Shown: positions 24,806 to 34,226 of the stretch, piece after piece | Numbering within the stretch: position 1 is the first letter of the stretch | Layout of the letters: each line of letters opens with the position of its first letter | Origin: Geobacillus proteiniphilus | Lineage (GTDB): Bacteria; Bacillota; Bacilli; Bacillales; Anoxybacillaceae | Direction of reading: 5' to 3' | NCBI RefSeq assembly: GCF_001908025.1 | Contig: NZ_MQMG01000028.1 | Location: 1-45,595, forward strand | Length of the DNA stretch: 45,595 nt | Translations under genes and position numbers: made by a program | The notes under the pieces: generated by a model | Told to the model about the DNA's origin: nothing | Databases searched by the model: none | Seen by the model: only the letters and a program-made list of their open reading frames with translations

Positions 24806-25740
24806 ATGCAGTGATGTCATTAAAAGGGAGAGATTTTTTAACGCTGCTCGATTTTTCAACAGACGAAATTATGGACTTGTTGGCGCTAGCAGCCGATTTA
24901 AAAGCGAAACAAAAAGCCGGCGTGCCGTATGCGCCGCTTTCCGGCAAAACAATGGCGATGATTTTTGAAAAGCCCTCAACGCGCACGCGCGTGTCGTTTG
25001 AAGTCGGCATGATCCAGCTTGGCGGCCAGGCGATGTATTTAAACGGCAACGATTTGCAGCTTGGCCGCGGTGAAACGATTGCGGATACGGCGCGCGTCTT
25101 GTCGCAATACGTCGATGTCATTATGATTCGGACGTTTGCCCATCAAAAAGTCGAGGAATTGGCCGAGTATGCGTCCGTTCCGGTCATCAACGGCTTGACG
25201 GACGACGATCATCCGTGCCAGGCGCTGGCGGATTTGCTGACGATTTACGAAGCGAAGAAAACGTTCCAAGGCGTCAAACTCGCCTATGTCGGCGACGGGA
25301 ACAACGTCGCCAACGCCTTGCTTGTTGCGGCCGCCAAAGTCGGCATGGATGTTGCCATCGCCTGTCCGCCAGGCTATGAGCCGAAGGCGGAATACGTCGA
25401 GGCGGCGCGCCAGATCGGCGAGAAAACCGGAGCAACAGTTGTTGTGACGCACGACCCGCTTGAGGCAGTGGCCGGAGCGGATGCGATTTATACGGACGTA
25501 TGGACGAGCATGGGCCAAGAAAGCGAAAGCGCCGAGCGGCTTCAAGTGTTCCAGCCGTACCAAGTGAATGAAGAGCTCGCCAAAGCGGCCAAACCCGATT
25601 ACCTCTTTTTGCATTGCCTGCCGGCCCATCGAGGCGAAGAAGTGACGGCCGGCGTCATGGACGGCCCGAACTCGGTCGTATTTGAGCAGGCCGGCAACCG
25701 GCTTCATGCCCAAAAAGCGATTTTAGTGTCGATCCTATAG
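24802..25740 (+). CDS. argF: Ornithine carbamoyltransferase ArgF
   Basis: Joins carbamoyl phosphate and ornithine to citrulline. The 312-residue length is standard. The carbamoyl-phosphate loop is [12 protein letters not shown], the second substrate motif [12 protein letters not shown], the ornithine-binding region [11 protein letters not shown] and the active-site [12 protein letters not shown]. Coupled to carB by a 4-base overlap, it ends the arg operon; argG and argH are not here. Confidence 0.97.
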   Translation: MNAVMSLKGRDFLTLLDFSTDEIMDLLALAADLKAKQKAGVPYAPLSGKTMAMIFEKPSTRTRVSFEVGMIQLGGQAMYLNGNDLQLGRGETIADTARVLSQYVDVIMIRTFAHQKVEELAEYASVPVINGLTDDDHPCQALADLLTIYEAKKTFQGVKLAYVGDGNNVANALLVAAAKVGMDVAIACPPGYEPKAEYVEAARQIGEKTGATVVVTHDPLEAVAGADAIYTDVWTSMGQESESAERLQVFQPYQVNEELAKAAKPDYLFLHCLPAHRGEEVTAGVMDGPNSVVFEQAGNRLHAQKAILVSIL

Positions 25741-25741
25741 G

Positions 25742-25777
25742 AAAAAGGAATTCCCGTTTCGGGAGTTCCTTTTTTGT
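25742..25777 (+). terminator. Terminator of the arg operon
   Basis: Stem AAAAAGGAATTCCCG / CGGGAGTTCCTTTTT with a TTT loop and one G-U type pair, followed by more T. It begins right after the argF stop. Confidence 0.9.
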
Positions 25778-25930
25778 TCTTTGCAAGGAAAAGGATTTTC
25801 ATGAGAAAAAACGTTTTTATTGTGAAGGCTTGACGCTCCGTGTGCGGCGGCCCCATCATTTCCCTTCTTATGAACAGCGGCAAAACCGGGAATGCTAACA
25901 AATGCAATCGAAGCAAGGGGGATGAAACAA

Positions 25931-26110
25931 ATGGGCCAACCGCGCCATTTCAAACCAGGGGATAAAGCGCCGAACAACGGCGTGTACATTGAAATCGGCG
26001 AAACGGGCGACAATGTAAAACACCCGAAAAAGCTGAAACTGAAAGCCGGCGATACGTTCCCGGAAACGTCGAACCATAATCGGCATTGGACGTATTTGCG
26101 CAAACCGTGA
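25931..26110 (+). CDS. yjzC: YjzC-family small protein
   Basis: A 59-residue basic, hydrophilic protein with [39 protein letters not shown] and YLRKP, characteristic of the Bacillus YjzC family. Function is unknown. ATG 25931 lies 9 bases after AAGGGGG; ATG 25922 abuts it and is less likely. In B. subtilis yjzC also follows argF, supporting the call. Confidence 0.85.
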   Translation: MGQPRHFKPGDKAPNNGVYIEIGETGDNVKHPKKLKLKAGDTFPETSNHNRHWTYLRKP

Positions 26111-26117
26111 AGTACAA

Positions 26118-26150
26118 CAAAAGCCATTCCAAGTATGGAGTGGCTTTTGA
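26118..26150 (+). terminator. Terminator-like hairpin after yjzC
   Basis: Stem CAAAAGCCATTCC / GGAGTGGCTTTTG with a 6-base loop. It lies immediately before the clpB promoter. Confidence 0.7.
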
Positions 26151-26151
26151 T

Positions 26152-26180
26152 TTGCCGTGTGCTTCGCGATCGGCTATAAT
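26152..26180 (+). promoter_or_regulatory. Sigma-A promoter of clpB
   Basis: TTGCCG (26152-26157), a 17-base spacer, then TATAAT (26175-26180). Confidence 0.75.
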
Positions 26181-26187
26181 GATTTAT

Positions 26188-26204
26188 GGTCAAAGAAGGT
26201 CAAA
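26188..26204 (+). promoter_or_regulatory. CtsR operator of clpB
   Basis: GGTCAAAGAAGGTCAAA is an exact direct heptad repeat of the CtsR type (RGTCAAA-NAN-RGTCAAA). It covers the start of the transcript just before the ribosome site, so CtsR would repress clpB until heat stress. No CIRCE element is seen. Confidence 0.88.
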
Positions 26205-26217
26205 TGGAGGGAACGGC

Positions 26218-28812
26218 ATGGACGCAAGCCGTTTGACGGAAAAACTGCAAGAGGCGCTGATGGCGGCGCAGTCGCTCGCCAAAGAACGACATCATCAACA
26301 GCTTGATGTCGAGCATCTCCTGATTGCGCTGCTCGAACAAGAAGGCGGCCTGGCGCCGCGGCTCGTGGAGCTTTCCGGCGCCGACAAGGAAAAGGCCGCT
26401 GACTGGCTTCGCAGCCAGCTTCGCCAAAAGCCTGAAGTGCATGGGGCGGACGGGCAGCTGTATGTTGCGCCCGCCTTAGCGCGGCTGCTTGAGGAGGCGG
26501 AAAACGAAGCGAAGCGAATGCAAGACGAGTACATATCGGTCGAACATGTGCTGCTCGCGTTGCCTCATGGCGCCGAGCCGGTCGCTCGGCAGCTGGCGTC
26601 GTTTGGACTGACGAAGGAAGCACTATTAGCGGCAGTGAGAAACGTAAGGGGGAATCAACGCGTGACGAGTCCACATCCGGAAGCAACCTATGAAGCGTTG
26701 GCAAAATACGGGCGCGACCTTGTCGCGGAAGCGAAAGCGGGAAAAATCGACCCGGTCATCGGCCGCGACAGTGAAATTCGCCGCATCATCCGCATTTTGT
26801 CGCGGAAGACGAAAAACAACCCGGTGTTGATCGGCGAGCCGGGCGTCGGGAAGACCGCTATTGTCGAAGGGCTCGCTCAACGCATCGTGCGCAAAGATGT
26901 CCCGGAAGGGCTGAAAGACAAAACGATTTTCGCTCTTGATATGAGCGCGCTCGTCGCCGGAGCAAAGTTTCGCGGTGAATTTGAAGAACGGCTGAAAGCG
27001 GTGTTAAACGAAATCAAAAAAAGCGACGGCCGCATCATATTGTTCATTGACGAGCTGCATACGATCGTCGGCGCCGGCAGAGCGGAAGGGGCGATTGACG
27101 CCGGCAATATGCTCAAGCCGATGCTTGCCCGCGGCGAGTTGCGCTGCATCGGGGCGACGACGCTTGATGAGTACCGGCAATACATCGAAAAAGACCCGGC
27201 GCTCGAGCGCCGCTTCCAACAAGTGCTTGTCCAAGAGCCGAGTGTCGAGGACACGATTTCGATTTTGCGCGGATTGAAAGAACGGTATGAAGTGCACCAT
27301 GGAGTGAAAATCCACGATCGCGCGCTCGTCGCGGCCGCCGTTTTGTCCGACCGTTACATCTCTGACCGCTTTTTGCCTGACAAAGCGATCGATTTGGTCG
27401 ATGAAGCGTGCGCGACGATCCGGACGGAAATGGAATCGATGCCGTCGGAGCTGGACGAAGTGATGCGCCGCGTCATGCAGCTTGAAATTGAAGAGGCGGC
27501 CTTAAGCAAAGAAACGGATGAAGCGAGCCGCGAGCGGCTTGCGGCATTGCAAAAAGAACTTGCCGATTTGCGTGAAAAGGCGAACGCCATGAAAGCGCAA
27601 TGGCAAAAAGAAAAAGAGGCGCTTGACCGCGTCCGCCGTTTGCGCGAGGCGCTCGAGCGGGCAAAACGCGAACTGGAAGAGGCGGAAAACGAGTATGATT
27701 TAAACAAGGCGGCGGAGCTTCGCCATGGCCGCATTCCGCAGTTGGAAAAGCAACTCAAACAGCTCGAGCAAGAAATCAGTGAGCAAAGTGAAGGGAAATT
27801 GCTGCGCGAGGAAGTGACGGAAGAAGAGATTGCCGAAATCGTGTCACGCTGGACTGGCATTCCGCTCACCCGCCTCGTCGAGGGAGAGAGGGAAAAGCTG
27901 CTTCGCCTTCATGAATTGCTGCATAGACGGGTCATCGGTCAAGACGAAGCGGTCGAGCTTGTCGCTGACGCCGTCTTGCGGGCGCGGGCCGGCATGAAAG
28001 ACCCGAACCGCCCGATCGGATCGTTTTTGTTCCTCGGACCGACCGGCGTCGGCAAAACGGAACTGGCCAAAGCGCTCGCCGAGGCGCTGTTTGACAGTGA
28101 GGAGCAGCTCATCCGTCTTGACATGTCCGAGTATATGGAAAAACACGCCGTCTCCCGCTTGATCGGAGCGCCGCCCGGCTATGTCGGCTATGAGGAAGGC
28201 GGCCAGCTGACCGAGGCAGTGCGGCGCAAGCCGTATTCCGTTCTGTTGTTCGATGAAATCGAAAAAGCTCATCCGGAAGTGTTCAACATCCTGCTGCAGC
28301 TGCTGGATGACGGACGGCTCACCGATTCGCAAGGGCGGACGGTCGACTTTAAAAACACGGTCGTCATTATGACATCGAACATCGGATCGCCGCTGTTGTT
28401 GGAAAACAAACAGGGCGACATCGATGAAGAAACGCGCAAACAAGTGTTTGACCAACTGCGCGCCCATTTCCGCCCAGAATTTTTAAACCGGATCGACGAT
28501 ATCGTCTTGTTTAAGCCATTGTCGATGAATGAAGTGAAAGGCATCGTCGAAAAGTTCGCCCGCGAGCTGTCGGCCCGTTTGGCCGATCGGCATATCGAAC
28601 TCGTGCTGACCGAAGCGGCGAAGCAATACATCGCCGAAGCGGGCTTCGATCCGGTCTACGGCGCCCGCCCCTTAAAGCGGTTTATGCAAAAGCAGATCGA
28701 AACGCCGCTTGCGAAAGAGCTGATCGCTGGGCGGGTGAAAGATTACAGCACCGTCACGGTCGATGTTGACAACGGGCAGATCGTCATTCGTCCGTCGGCG
28801 CAAACGAGCTGA
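26218..28812 (+). CDS. clpB: ATP-dependent disaggregase ClpB
   Basis: A hexameric AAA+ chaperone that pulls proteins out of aggregates together with DnaK. The 864 residues are arranged as a Clp-N double repeat (1-145), NBD1 with Walker A GEPGVGKT (206-213) and Walker [11 protein letters not shown], and a long coiled-coil middle domain (about 405-525, rich in Glu/Lys/Arg). NBD2 follows with Walker A GPTGVGKT (608-615) and [13 protein letters not shown]. The full-length middle domain and lack of an IGF/LGF-type ClpP-binding loop separate it from ClpC. GGAGGG precedes ATG 26218. It is a single gene under CtsR control, lying between yjzC and yjzD. Confidence 0.96.
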   Translation: MDASRLTEKLQEALMAAQSLAKERHHQQLDVEHLLIALLEQEGGLAPRLVELSGADKEKAADWLRSQLRQKPEVHGADGQLYVAPALARLLEEAENEAKRMQDEYISVEHVLLALPHGAEPVARQLASFGLTKEALLAAVRNVRGNQRVTSPHPEATYEALAKYGRDLVAEAKAGKIDPVIGRDSEIRRIIRILSRKTKNNPVLIGEPGVGKTAIVEGLAQRIVRKDVPEGLKDKTIFALDMSALVAGAKFRGEFEERLKAVLNEIKKSDGRIILFIDELHTIVGAGRAEGAIDAGNMLKPMLARGELRCIGATTLDEYRQYIEKDPALERRFQQVLVQEPSVEDTISILRGLKERYEVHHGVKIHDRALVAAAVLSDRYISDRFLPDKAIDLVDEACATIRTEMESMPSELDEVMRRVMQLEIEEAALSKETDEASRERLAALQKELADLREKANAMKAQWQKEKEALDRVRRLREALERAKRELEEAENEYDLNKAAELRHGRIPQLEKQLKQLEQEISEQSEGKLLREEVTEEEIAEIVSRWTGIPLTRLVEGEREKLLRLHELLHRRVIGQDEAVELVADAVLRARAGMKDPNRPIGSFLFLGPTGVGKTELAKALAEALFDSEEQLIRLDMSEYMEKHAVSRLIGAPPGYVGYEEGGQLTEAVRRKPYSVLLFDEIEKAHPEVFNILLQLLDDGRLTDSQGRTVDFKNTVVIMTSNIGSPLLLENKQGDIDEETRKQVFDQLRAHFRPEFLNRIDDIVLFKPLSMNEVKGIVEKFARELSARLADRHIELVLTEAAKQYIAEAGFDPVYGARPLKRFMQKQIETPLAKELIAGRVKDYSTVTVDVDNGQIVIRPSAQTS

Positions 28813-28921
28813 AGGGGGCGCCGCCGACGCGGAGAGACGTGCTTCCTGTCTGCCGGGGTTGGTCGCATTGTTTGAGCATGGACGGAAAACACAAGTCTAG
28901 ATCAATAGGGATGGAGTGCTC

Positions 28922-28954
28922 CTCCACTTACCCTATATAGGTGTTGAAGTGGGG
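28922..28954. repeat. Nested imperfect palindrome, possible IS200/IS605-type end relic
   Basis: On the plus strand CCACTT (28924-28929) pairs with AAGTGG (28947-28952) around the near-palindrome CCCTATATAGG. On the minus strand it reads as a run of C and then CCACTT..AAGTGG, a shape seen at the right ends of IS200/IS605 elements. No transposase remains. It could instead be the clpB terminator, though no T run follows. The rest of 28813-29031 is empty apart from the yjzD terminator. Confidence 0.3.
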
Positions 28955-28974
28955 GGGATTCTCGGTTAGAGATG

Positions 28975-29015
28975 ACAAAAAACAACGCCTTGGGACTTTC
29001 ACCTCAAGGCGTTGT
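28975..29015 (-). terminator. Terminator of yjzD
   Basis: A perfect 11-bp stem ACAACGCCTTG / CAAGGCGTTGT with a 12-base loop. On the minus strand it is followed by TTTTTTG. Confidence 0.88.
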
Positions 29016-29031
29016 CTTATGAAGCGAATGA

Positions 29032-29220
29032 TCAATGATGGTGATCCCCGGCCGGCTCGTCCGGAATCAAGGCTGCAATCACGAAGACTAAGATCGTCAC
29101 GATGACGCCAAGCAAAGCACCGGTCGCGAAGTGATAGCCGATCCCTTGCATCGAGCCCATGACGTACGTTGCCATTTGCACGAGCAAAAACGTCCAAAAA
29201 AACGTCCAAAACAAGCGCAT
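29032..29220 (-). CDS. yjzD: YjzD-like small membrane protein (DUF2929)
   Basis: A 62-residue protein with two membrane helices, MRLFWTFFWTFLLVQMATYV and GALLGVIVTILVFVIAAL, joined by a short glycine-rich turn and ending PDEPAGDHHH. The layout and position match the Bacillus YjzD/DUF2929 family. Function unknown. The upstream GGAGG sits inside a 5-codon longer frame, which fixes the start at 29220. Its histidine-rich tail might bind metal, but that is a guess. Confidence 0.8.
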   Translation of the reverse strand: MRLFWTFFWTFLLVQMATYVMGSMQGIGYHFATGALLGVIVTILVFVIAALIPDEPAGDHHH

Positions 29221-29363
29221 CTTTGTTCCTCCCATCTTCTCGTCATTCCTTTTCTTATCTTATCACAATTTGTCGCGTAGGCATATACCCGGACGATTTT
29301 TTTTGGCCGCGCATATCGTATACTGTACCATTATGCATTGCCAAACAAGGGTGAATGGAAACG

Positions 29364-30095
29364 ATGGCAGGACAACGGCGGTTTTTTCAACTCGATGAGC
29401 AATGGTGCATCGTTCACGTGCCGGAGCGCCCAAATGGGTTTGCCCTTTTTTTAATGGGCGACGGCGACCATTTTGTGAACGAACAGACGAGTTTTTGGCT
29501 CGAGCATCCGGGGCGGCGCCAATGGCTGGAAGATTGGTTGGAACGCGGATACACGGTCTTTTCGTCCCATTTGTACGGCCGGCATTGGGGAAGTCCGAAA
29601 GCGGTCCGGCTGGCGCGCCAGCTCATTTACTCGGTGTTGAAAAGCGAAATTGTGAACCAGCGCATCTATATCGTTGCCGAAGGAATGGGCGCGCTCGTTG
29701 CCTTGCAACTGCTTGGCGCCATGCCAAGTCAAATCCGCGCCGTCGCCATGATCAACCCTTGCCTTGACGTACGCGCCCAGCTTGACTATAAACAGGAACA
29801 TCCATTCGTGTACCGGCGGATGGTGAAGGAAATCGCGACTGCCTATGGCTTGAAAGAAGAGGAGGTGCTGGAGGCTGTTCCGTCCCTCTTTCTCAGTCCT
29901 CATGACGTTCCGGTGACGATTTGGCAGCTGGCCGGAGTGAGCCCGTATCCATCCGCCTTGCATAGCCGTAAATATGAACAATGGATGAAAACGACAAACA
30001 ACCGGGTGCGCGTCGTTTACGAGCTGCCGGAGAAACGGCGCCAACTGGCTCGGCAAATCGGGCAATTTTTCTGCCAATACAATGAACTCCCGTAA
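29364..30095 (+). CDS. Alpha/beta-hydrolase-fold protein lacking the nucleophile
   Basis: A 243-residue cytoplasmic protein with the outline of an alpha/beta hydrolase. The nucleophile-elbow strand and helix are IYIVAEGMGALVALQLLGA, but where GxSxG is expected it reads A-E-G-M-G, so the serine is replaced by glycine (Gly107). VAMINPCLD and a later aspartate segment follow at normal spacing. It may therefore be non-catalytic or use other residues. The location between yjzD and fabH matches B. subtilis yjaU, a predicted hydrolase. ATG 29364 is better spaced from AAGGGTG than ATG 29355. Confidence 0.7.
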   Translation: MAGQRRFFQLDEQWCIVHVPERPNGFALFLMGDGDHFVNEQTSFWLEHPGRRQWLEDWLERGYTVFSSHLYGRHWGSPKAVRLARQLIYSVLKSEIVNQRIYIVAEGMGALVALQLLGAMPSQIRAVAMINPCLDVRAQLDYKQEHPFVYRRMVKEIATAYGLKEEEVLEAVPSLFLSPHDVPVTIWQLAGVSPYPSALHSRKYEQWMKTTNNRVRVVYELPEKRRQLARQIGQFFCQYNELP

Positions 30096-30104
30096 ACGAC
30101 AAGG

Positions 30105-30138
30105 GCAGACGCATCGACCGGTGCGTCTGCTATTTTTT
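30105..30138. terminator. Terminator between convergent genes
   Basis: A perfect 9-bp stem GCAGACGCA / TGCGTCTGC followed on the plus strand by TATTTTTTC. Its 3' arm touches the stop codon of the minus-strand small gene. Confidence 0.85.
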
Positions 30139-30381
30139 CAATAAGTCGACGAGCGAGGTGATCTTTTTCACGAGCGGTTTTAATTGTTGCAATGAGTCGG
30201 CTAGCGTATTGACGTTTTCAAACAGCTTCATGAAATCGATGTTCGGCAGTAAAGGCTGCTCTGCCCCGCTCCCTTGATCTTCGCGCTCGCCGGTTGCGCG
30301 AGAAGGAAAAGATCCGAACATTAGGCGGGAAAAACGGTCTTGTCGTTCGCGATGTTGTTCTCGTGCTTCGCCGTTGGCCAT
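30130..30381 (-). CDS. Small hydrophilic protein, unknown function
   Basis: 83 residues. The N-terminal half is charged and likely disordered (many Glu/Arg/Gln). The C-terminal 35 residues form a probable amphipathic helix pair: FMKLFENVNTLADSLQQ then LVKKITSLVDLLKK. There is no signal peptide or enzyme motif. GGGAGG precedes ATG 30381 at good distance, which supports a real gene. The upstream minus-strand region contains CATACAATA, resembling a sporulation-type -10, but without a clear partner. I do not recognise the family; it is not ComZ by sequence. Confidence 0.65.
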   Translation of the reverse strand: MANGEAREQHRERQDRFSRLMFGSFPSRATGEREDQGSGAEQPLLPNIDFMKLFENVNTLADSLQQLKPLVKKITSLVDLLKK

Positions 30382-30501
30382 GGGCGATCCTCCCTTTCAT
30401 GCGATGGTTGCTCGTATTTGTATTGTATGGCAGAAAGGAAAAAGCGGTTTGGACAAATGCCTTAGGGGCACGGAAAGCGCTGGTTCAACTTTCGTTTTCT
30501 A

Positions 30502-30546
30502 TTGCGCATCCACGCTCTTTCGGCTAAAATTAGTACCAAGTAATAA
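30502..30546 (+). promoter_or_regulatory. fabHF promoter with FapR-like operator
   Basis: TTGCGC (30502-30507), a 17-base spacer, TAAAAT (30525-30530), then the 17-base inverted repeat TTAGTACCAAGTAATAA (30530-30546). The left half is the exact FapR half-site TTAGTACC; the right half is degenerate. Placement at the transcription start fits FapR repression relieved by malonyl-CoA. Confidence 0.7.
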
Positions 30547-30637
30547 TAATTGGTGATGTAGACTGATTGTACATTCAAGTTTGGTTGTCAGCGCGAGCGT
30601 TTTTTTCATTTTGGGAAAGAAAGAGGAGATGGATGAT

Positions 30638-31570
30638 ATGGGAGCAGGAATTATCGGGGTCGGCCGCTATGTGCCGGAAAAAGTGTTGACCAACTTTGAT
30701 TTGGAAAAAATGATGGATACATCGGATGAATGGATCCGGACGCGCACAGGGATTGAGGAGCGCCGCATCGCTCCGGATGACATCGATACGTCCGATATGG
30801 CGTATTTTGCCGCAGAAAAGGCGCTTCAAGACGCTGGCATGGAGGCGAAGGACATTGATCTCATTTTAGTTGCCACCGTCACTCCGGACCGTCCGTTTCC
30901 GTCGGTCGCTTGCATGCTTCAAGAGCGGCTTGGCGCCGTCAACGCCGCTGCGCTTGATATTAGCGCTGCCTGCGCGGGGTTTATGTACGGGATGGTCACG
31001 GCCGCCCAATTTATTGACACAGGCGCCTACAAGTATATATTAGTAGTGGGGGCAGACAAACTATCGAAAATCACCGATTGGACCGACCGCAACACGGCGG
31101 TGCTGTTCGGCGACGGCGCCGGAGCGGTCGTCATGGGTCCGGTGTCGCCCGGGCGCGGGATTTTATCTTTCGAATTAGGAGCTGACGGAACAGGAGGAAA
31201 ACATTTATACAAAGACGAATATATCGTCATGAACGGCCGTGAAGTATTCAAGTTCGCCGTCCGGCAAATGGGAGAATCAAGCGTGCGTGTGCTTGAAAAA
31301 GCCGGGCTCACGAAAGACGATGTCGACTTTCTCATTCCGCATCAAGCGAACATTCGCATCGTCGAAGCGGCCAGACAGCGGCTCGAGCTGCCGGAAGAGA
31401 AAATATCGACAACCATCCGTCGATATGGCAACACGTCGGCCGCATCCATTCCGATTTCGCTTGTCGAAGAGTTGGAAGCGGGCAAAATCCATGACGATGA
31501 TCTCATCATTATGGTCGGATTCGGCGGCGGGCTGACGTGGGGCGCGATCGCTTTGCGCTGGGGCCGTTAA
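30638..31570 (+). CDS. fabH: 3-oxoacyl-ACP synthase III FabH
   Basis: Starts fatty-acid chains by condensing an acyl-CoA primer with malonyl-ACP. It is 310 residues long, opening [19 protein letters not shown]. The catalytic triad is Cys in [13 protein letters not shown], His in [11 protein letters not shown], and Asn in [11 protein letters not shown]. Gly-rich [10 protein letters not shown] ends the protein. ATG 30638 is chosen because AAAGAGGAG is about 10 bases upstream and known family members start with this residue; ATG 30629 abuts the ribosome site. It is cotranscribed with fabF, as in B. subtilis fabHA-fabF. Confidence 0.95.
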   Translation: MGAGIIGVGRYVPEKVLTNFDLEKMMDTSDEWIRTRTGIEERRIAPDDIDTSDMAYFAAEKALQDAGMEAKDIDLILVATVTPDRPFPSVACMLQERLGAVNAAALDISAACAGFMYGMVTAAQFIDTGAYKYILVVGADKLSKITDWTDRNTAVLFGDGAGAVVMGPVSPGRGILSFELGADGTGGKHLYKDEYIVMNGREVFKFAVRQMGESSVRVLEKAGLTKDDVDFLIPHQANIRIVEAARQRLELPEEKISTTIRRYGNTSAASIPISLVEELEAGKIHDDDLIIMVGFGGGLTWGAIALRWGR

Positions 31571-31610
31571 CGGCACGTATATTATCGAAATAAAAGGAGA
31601 GACGGAAACG

Positions 31611-32849
31611 ATGGAAAAAAGACGAGTCGTCGTGACAGGCATAGGCGCCGTCACCCCGCTTGGGAATGACGCAGAAACGACGTGGAAAAACATTATCGCC
31701 GGCCAGTCCGGCATCGACATTGTCACCCGCGTCAATCCGGACGATTTTCCGGCGAAAGTGGCGGCGGAAGTGAAAGACTTCGATCCGTCGCTGTTTATCG
31801 ACCGCCGCGAGGCGCGGAAGATGGACCGATTTACCCAATTCGCCGTCGTTGCGGCGCTCATGGCGGTCAAAGATGCCAATCTCGACATTAATGAAAGCAA
31901 CGCTGAACGGGTCGGTGTTTGGATCGGTTCTGGCATCGGCGGCATGGAGACGTTTGAACAGCAGTTTGAGATTTTCCAGCAGCGCGGTTATCGCCGAGTG
32001 AGCCCGTTTTTCGTGCCAATGATGATCCCGGATATGGCCGCTGGGCAAGTATCGATCATCCTCGGAGCGAAAGGGATCAATTCGTGCACGGTGACCGCTT
32101 GCGCGACCGGGGCGAACTCGATCGGTGATGCGTTTAAAGTCATTCAGCGCGGCGACGCCGATGTCATGATCACTGGCGGGACGGAAGCGCCGATTACGAA
32201 AATGTCGTTCGCCGGTTTTTGCGCCAATACGGCTCTCTCAACCAATCCAGATCCAAAAACGGCGAGCCGCCCATTTGACAAAAACCGCGACGGTTTCGTC
32301 ATGGGTGAGGGAGCAGGCATCGTTGTTCTTGAGGAATTGGAGCACGCGTTGCGCCGCGGCGCGAAGATTTACGCAGAAATTGTCGGTTACGGTGCGACCG
32401 CCGATGCGTACCATATCACCGCGCCGGCGCCGGGCGGCGAAGGCGGCGTGCGGGCGATGCGCCAGGCGCTTCAAGACGCTGGCTTGAAGCCGGAGGAGAT
32501 CGATTACATCAACGCCCACGGCACGAGCACCGAGTATAATGATAAGTATGAGACGGCGGCGATCAAAGAAGTATTCGGCGATCATGCATATAAGCTCGCC
32601 GTCAGCTCGACGAAGTCGATGACCGGGCATTTGCTCGGGGCGACCGGCGCGGTGGAAGCGATTTTCTCCGTGCTGGCGATCCGCGACGGCATCATTCCGC
32701 CGACGATCAACTACGAAACGCCGGATCCGGAATGCGATCTCGACTATGTGCCGAATGAAGCGCGCAAGCAAGACGTGCGTGCGGTCTTAAGCAACTCATT
32801 TGGATTTGGCGGCCATAATGCGACATTGATTTTTCAAAAATATGCGTAA
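31611..32849 (+). CDS. fabF: 3-oxoacyl-ACP synthase II FabF
   Basis: Elongating condensing enzyme of type II fatty-acid synthesis, 412 residues. The thiolase-fold active site is the cysteine in [12 protein letters not shown], histidines in [11 protein letters not shown] and [15 protein letters not shown], and lysine in the latter segment. The C-terminal [16 protein letters not shown] is invariant in the family. It lies 40 bases after fabH with its own AAAGGAGAG ribosome site. Membrane fluidity control in thermophiles depends on this step, and FapR probably governs both genes. Confidence 0.97.
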   Translation: MEKRRVVVTGIGAVTPLGNDAETTWKNIIAGQSGIDIVTRVNPDDFPAKVAAEVKDFDPSLFIDRREARKMDRFTQFAVVAALMAVKDANLDINESNAERVGVWIGSGIGGMETFEQQFEIFQQRGYRRVSPFFVPMMIPDMAAGQVSIILGAKGINSCTVTACATGANSIGDAFKVIQRGDADVMITGGTEAPITKMSFAGFCANTALSTNPDPKTASRPFDKNRDGFVMGEGAGIVVLEELEHALRRGAKIYAEIVGYGATADAYHITAPAPGGEGGVRAMRQALQDAGLKPEEIDYINAHGTSTEYNDKYETAAIKEVFGDHAYKLAVSSTKSMTGHLLGATGAVEAIFSVLAIRDGIIPPTINYETPDPECDLDYVPNEARKQDVRAVLSNSFGFGGHNATLIFQKYA

Positions 32850-32860
32850 TGGATGAAAAG

Positions 32861-32945
32861 GAGAGCCTTGGTTAAGCGGAGCCGAAAACGCGTGACTGAC
32901 GGCGGTTTCGGTCCAGCGCCGGGCTCTCTTTTTTTGTTTTGTTTC
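32861..32945 (+). terminator. Terminator of fabHF
   Basis: An outer stem GAGAGCC / GGGCTCTC encloses an inner stem GCCGAAAACGC / GCGGTTTCGGT, followed by TTTTTTTG. Confidence 0.8.
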
Positions 32946-32994
32946 ACCGTCTTTTCCCTGCCGACATAACGTAGGAGAAAAGGAGGGAAAAGCG

Positions 32995-33798
32995 ATGGGA
33001 TTGCTTCCAACCGATCGATGGCTTGAAGAGGATGAAGGCGATCCGCTCCGGTTGTGCGCGAGGTTGGCGCCGCTTTTTGGCAAGATGCCGGCGCGTGAGA
33101 TTTACAGCTATTTACGGCTGTATGGCATGTACCGAAGCACTCGGCAGGCCGAGCGGCTTTTGCCGGAGATGAAAGAGCGCCGTCTTTGGGAACGTCTTGG
33201 CCGTTTGTACGAACGGCAACGGGGGATATGGAAGGGACCGGACGTTCCGGTATTTTTGCTGCCGGCCGATGACGAAAACCGGAAGCTTGCGCGCGAATTC
33301 CAAGGAAAAGGCGGGGTGGCGTTTGCCGATAAATTGTTTTTCTTCTTGCTGCCTGATCATTGCGACGAGGAGATCGCCGCGTTGGTGGCGCATGAATACA
33401 ACCATGTATGCCGTCTCAAGCAGTTGCCGAACGAAGGCGAAGATGCGACGTTGCTGGATGCAGTCGTTATGGAAGGATTGGCGGAGCATGCGGTCGCCGA
33501 GACGGTCGGCGTCAAGCAGTGCGCGGTCTGGACGAAGTATTACACCGATCGAGAGATTGAACGGTTTTGGCGGCGTTATATTGTCCCGAACCAACATTTG
33601 CCCGTTTCGCACCCACATACTTCCCGCATTTTGTACGGACTTGGATGGCATCCGAAAATGGGGGGCTATGCCGTTGGGTATGCCATCATCCGTCGTTGCC
33701 TAGAAAGAGGATATTCGCTCGCCCAATTGATGACGATGGAAGCGAAAGACATCGCGGAGTTGGCGGGCTTTTCAGGCAAACAGCAAGGAGCGTCTTAG
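32995..33798 (+). CDS. yjaZ: YjaZ-like putative zinc metalloprotease (DUF2268)
   Basis: A 267-residue protein with the gluzincin motif HEYNH (residues 133-137) in ALVAHEYNHVCRLK and a downstream glutamate helix VMEGLAEHAVAE that would give the third zinc ligand. There is no signal peptide, so it probably acts inside the cell. The family is the DUF2268 predicted Zn-dependent proteases; substrate unknown. ATG 32995 follows AGGAGGG. In B. subtilis yjaZ likewise follows fabF, but there the app peptide-transport operon comes next and is absent here. Confidence 0.87.
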   Translation: MGLLPTDRWLEEDEGDPLRLCARLAPLFGKMPAREIYSYLRLYGMYRSTRQAERLLPEMKERRLWERLGRLYERQRGIWKGPDVPVFLLPADDENRKLAREFQGKGGVAFADKLFFFLLPDHCDEEIAALVAHEYNHVCRLKQLPNEGEDATLLDAVVMEGLAEHAVAETVGVKQCAVWTKYYTDREIERFWRRYIVPNQHLPVSHPHTSRILYGLGWHPKMGGYAVGYAIIRRCLERGYSLAQLMTMEAKDIAELAGFSGKQQGAS

Positions 33799-33934
33799 CT
33801 CGAAACCGCATGGCGACCGCCGCTGTCCGGTTATCACAAGAATCTTAGGGACATCGGGCGCAAACAGGCATGTTGTCCATGGCGCCGACATATATGTAGA
33901 ACAAGGACGTGGACAAGAAGGAAGGGAAAGCCCG

Positions 33935-34141
33935 GTGGTCCGCCTGTTTTTTTATTTGGTCGGTTTCGGTTTTTCGGTCGTCGGCGGCATGATGGTGATC
34001 GCCTATTTGAACATCATCACTCCAGAGCGCGGTTTTAGCGAATACTTATCTTATATTTCGACAAGGGTGGAATGCTATTTATTCCCTATTGGCCTTCTTT
34101 TGATGTGGGGGAGCTTGACGTTTCCAAGCCGCAGCCCCTAG
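33935..34141 (+). CDS. Small two-helix membrane protein
   Basis: 68 residues with two hydrophobic helices, LFFYLVGFGFSVVGGMMVIA and CYLFPIGLLLMWGSL, separated by a loop containing TPERGFSEYLSY. The start is GTG 33935 after AAGGAAGGG. It may be expressed with yjbA, 85 bases downstream. I do not recognise a named family; the sequence looks like a conserved Bacillales membrane protein. The region 33799-33934 before it shows no other gene. Confidence 0.6.
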   Translation: MVRLFFYLVGFGFSVVGGMMVIAYLNIITPERGFSEYLSYISTRVECYLFPIGLLLMWGSLTFPSRSP

Positions 34142-34226
34142 AGGGGAAAAGAGGACGAAATGGAATAAAATTCTCCCCCTCTGCCTATACTGATGGACAA
34201 ACACGTCTGGAAGTGAGGGGTCTCGC

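Noticed and set aside
30130-30381. Small gene before fabH as comZ
   Set aside because: Position suggests it, but length and sequence do not match ComZ, so no symbol was given.
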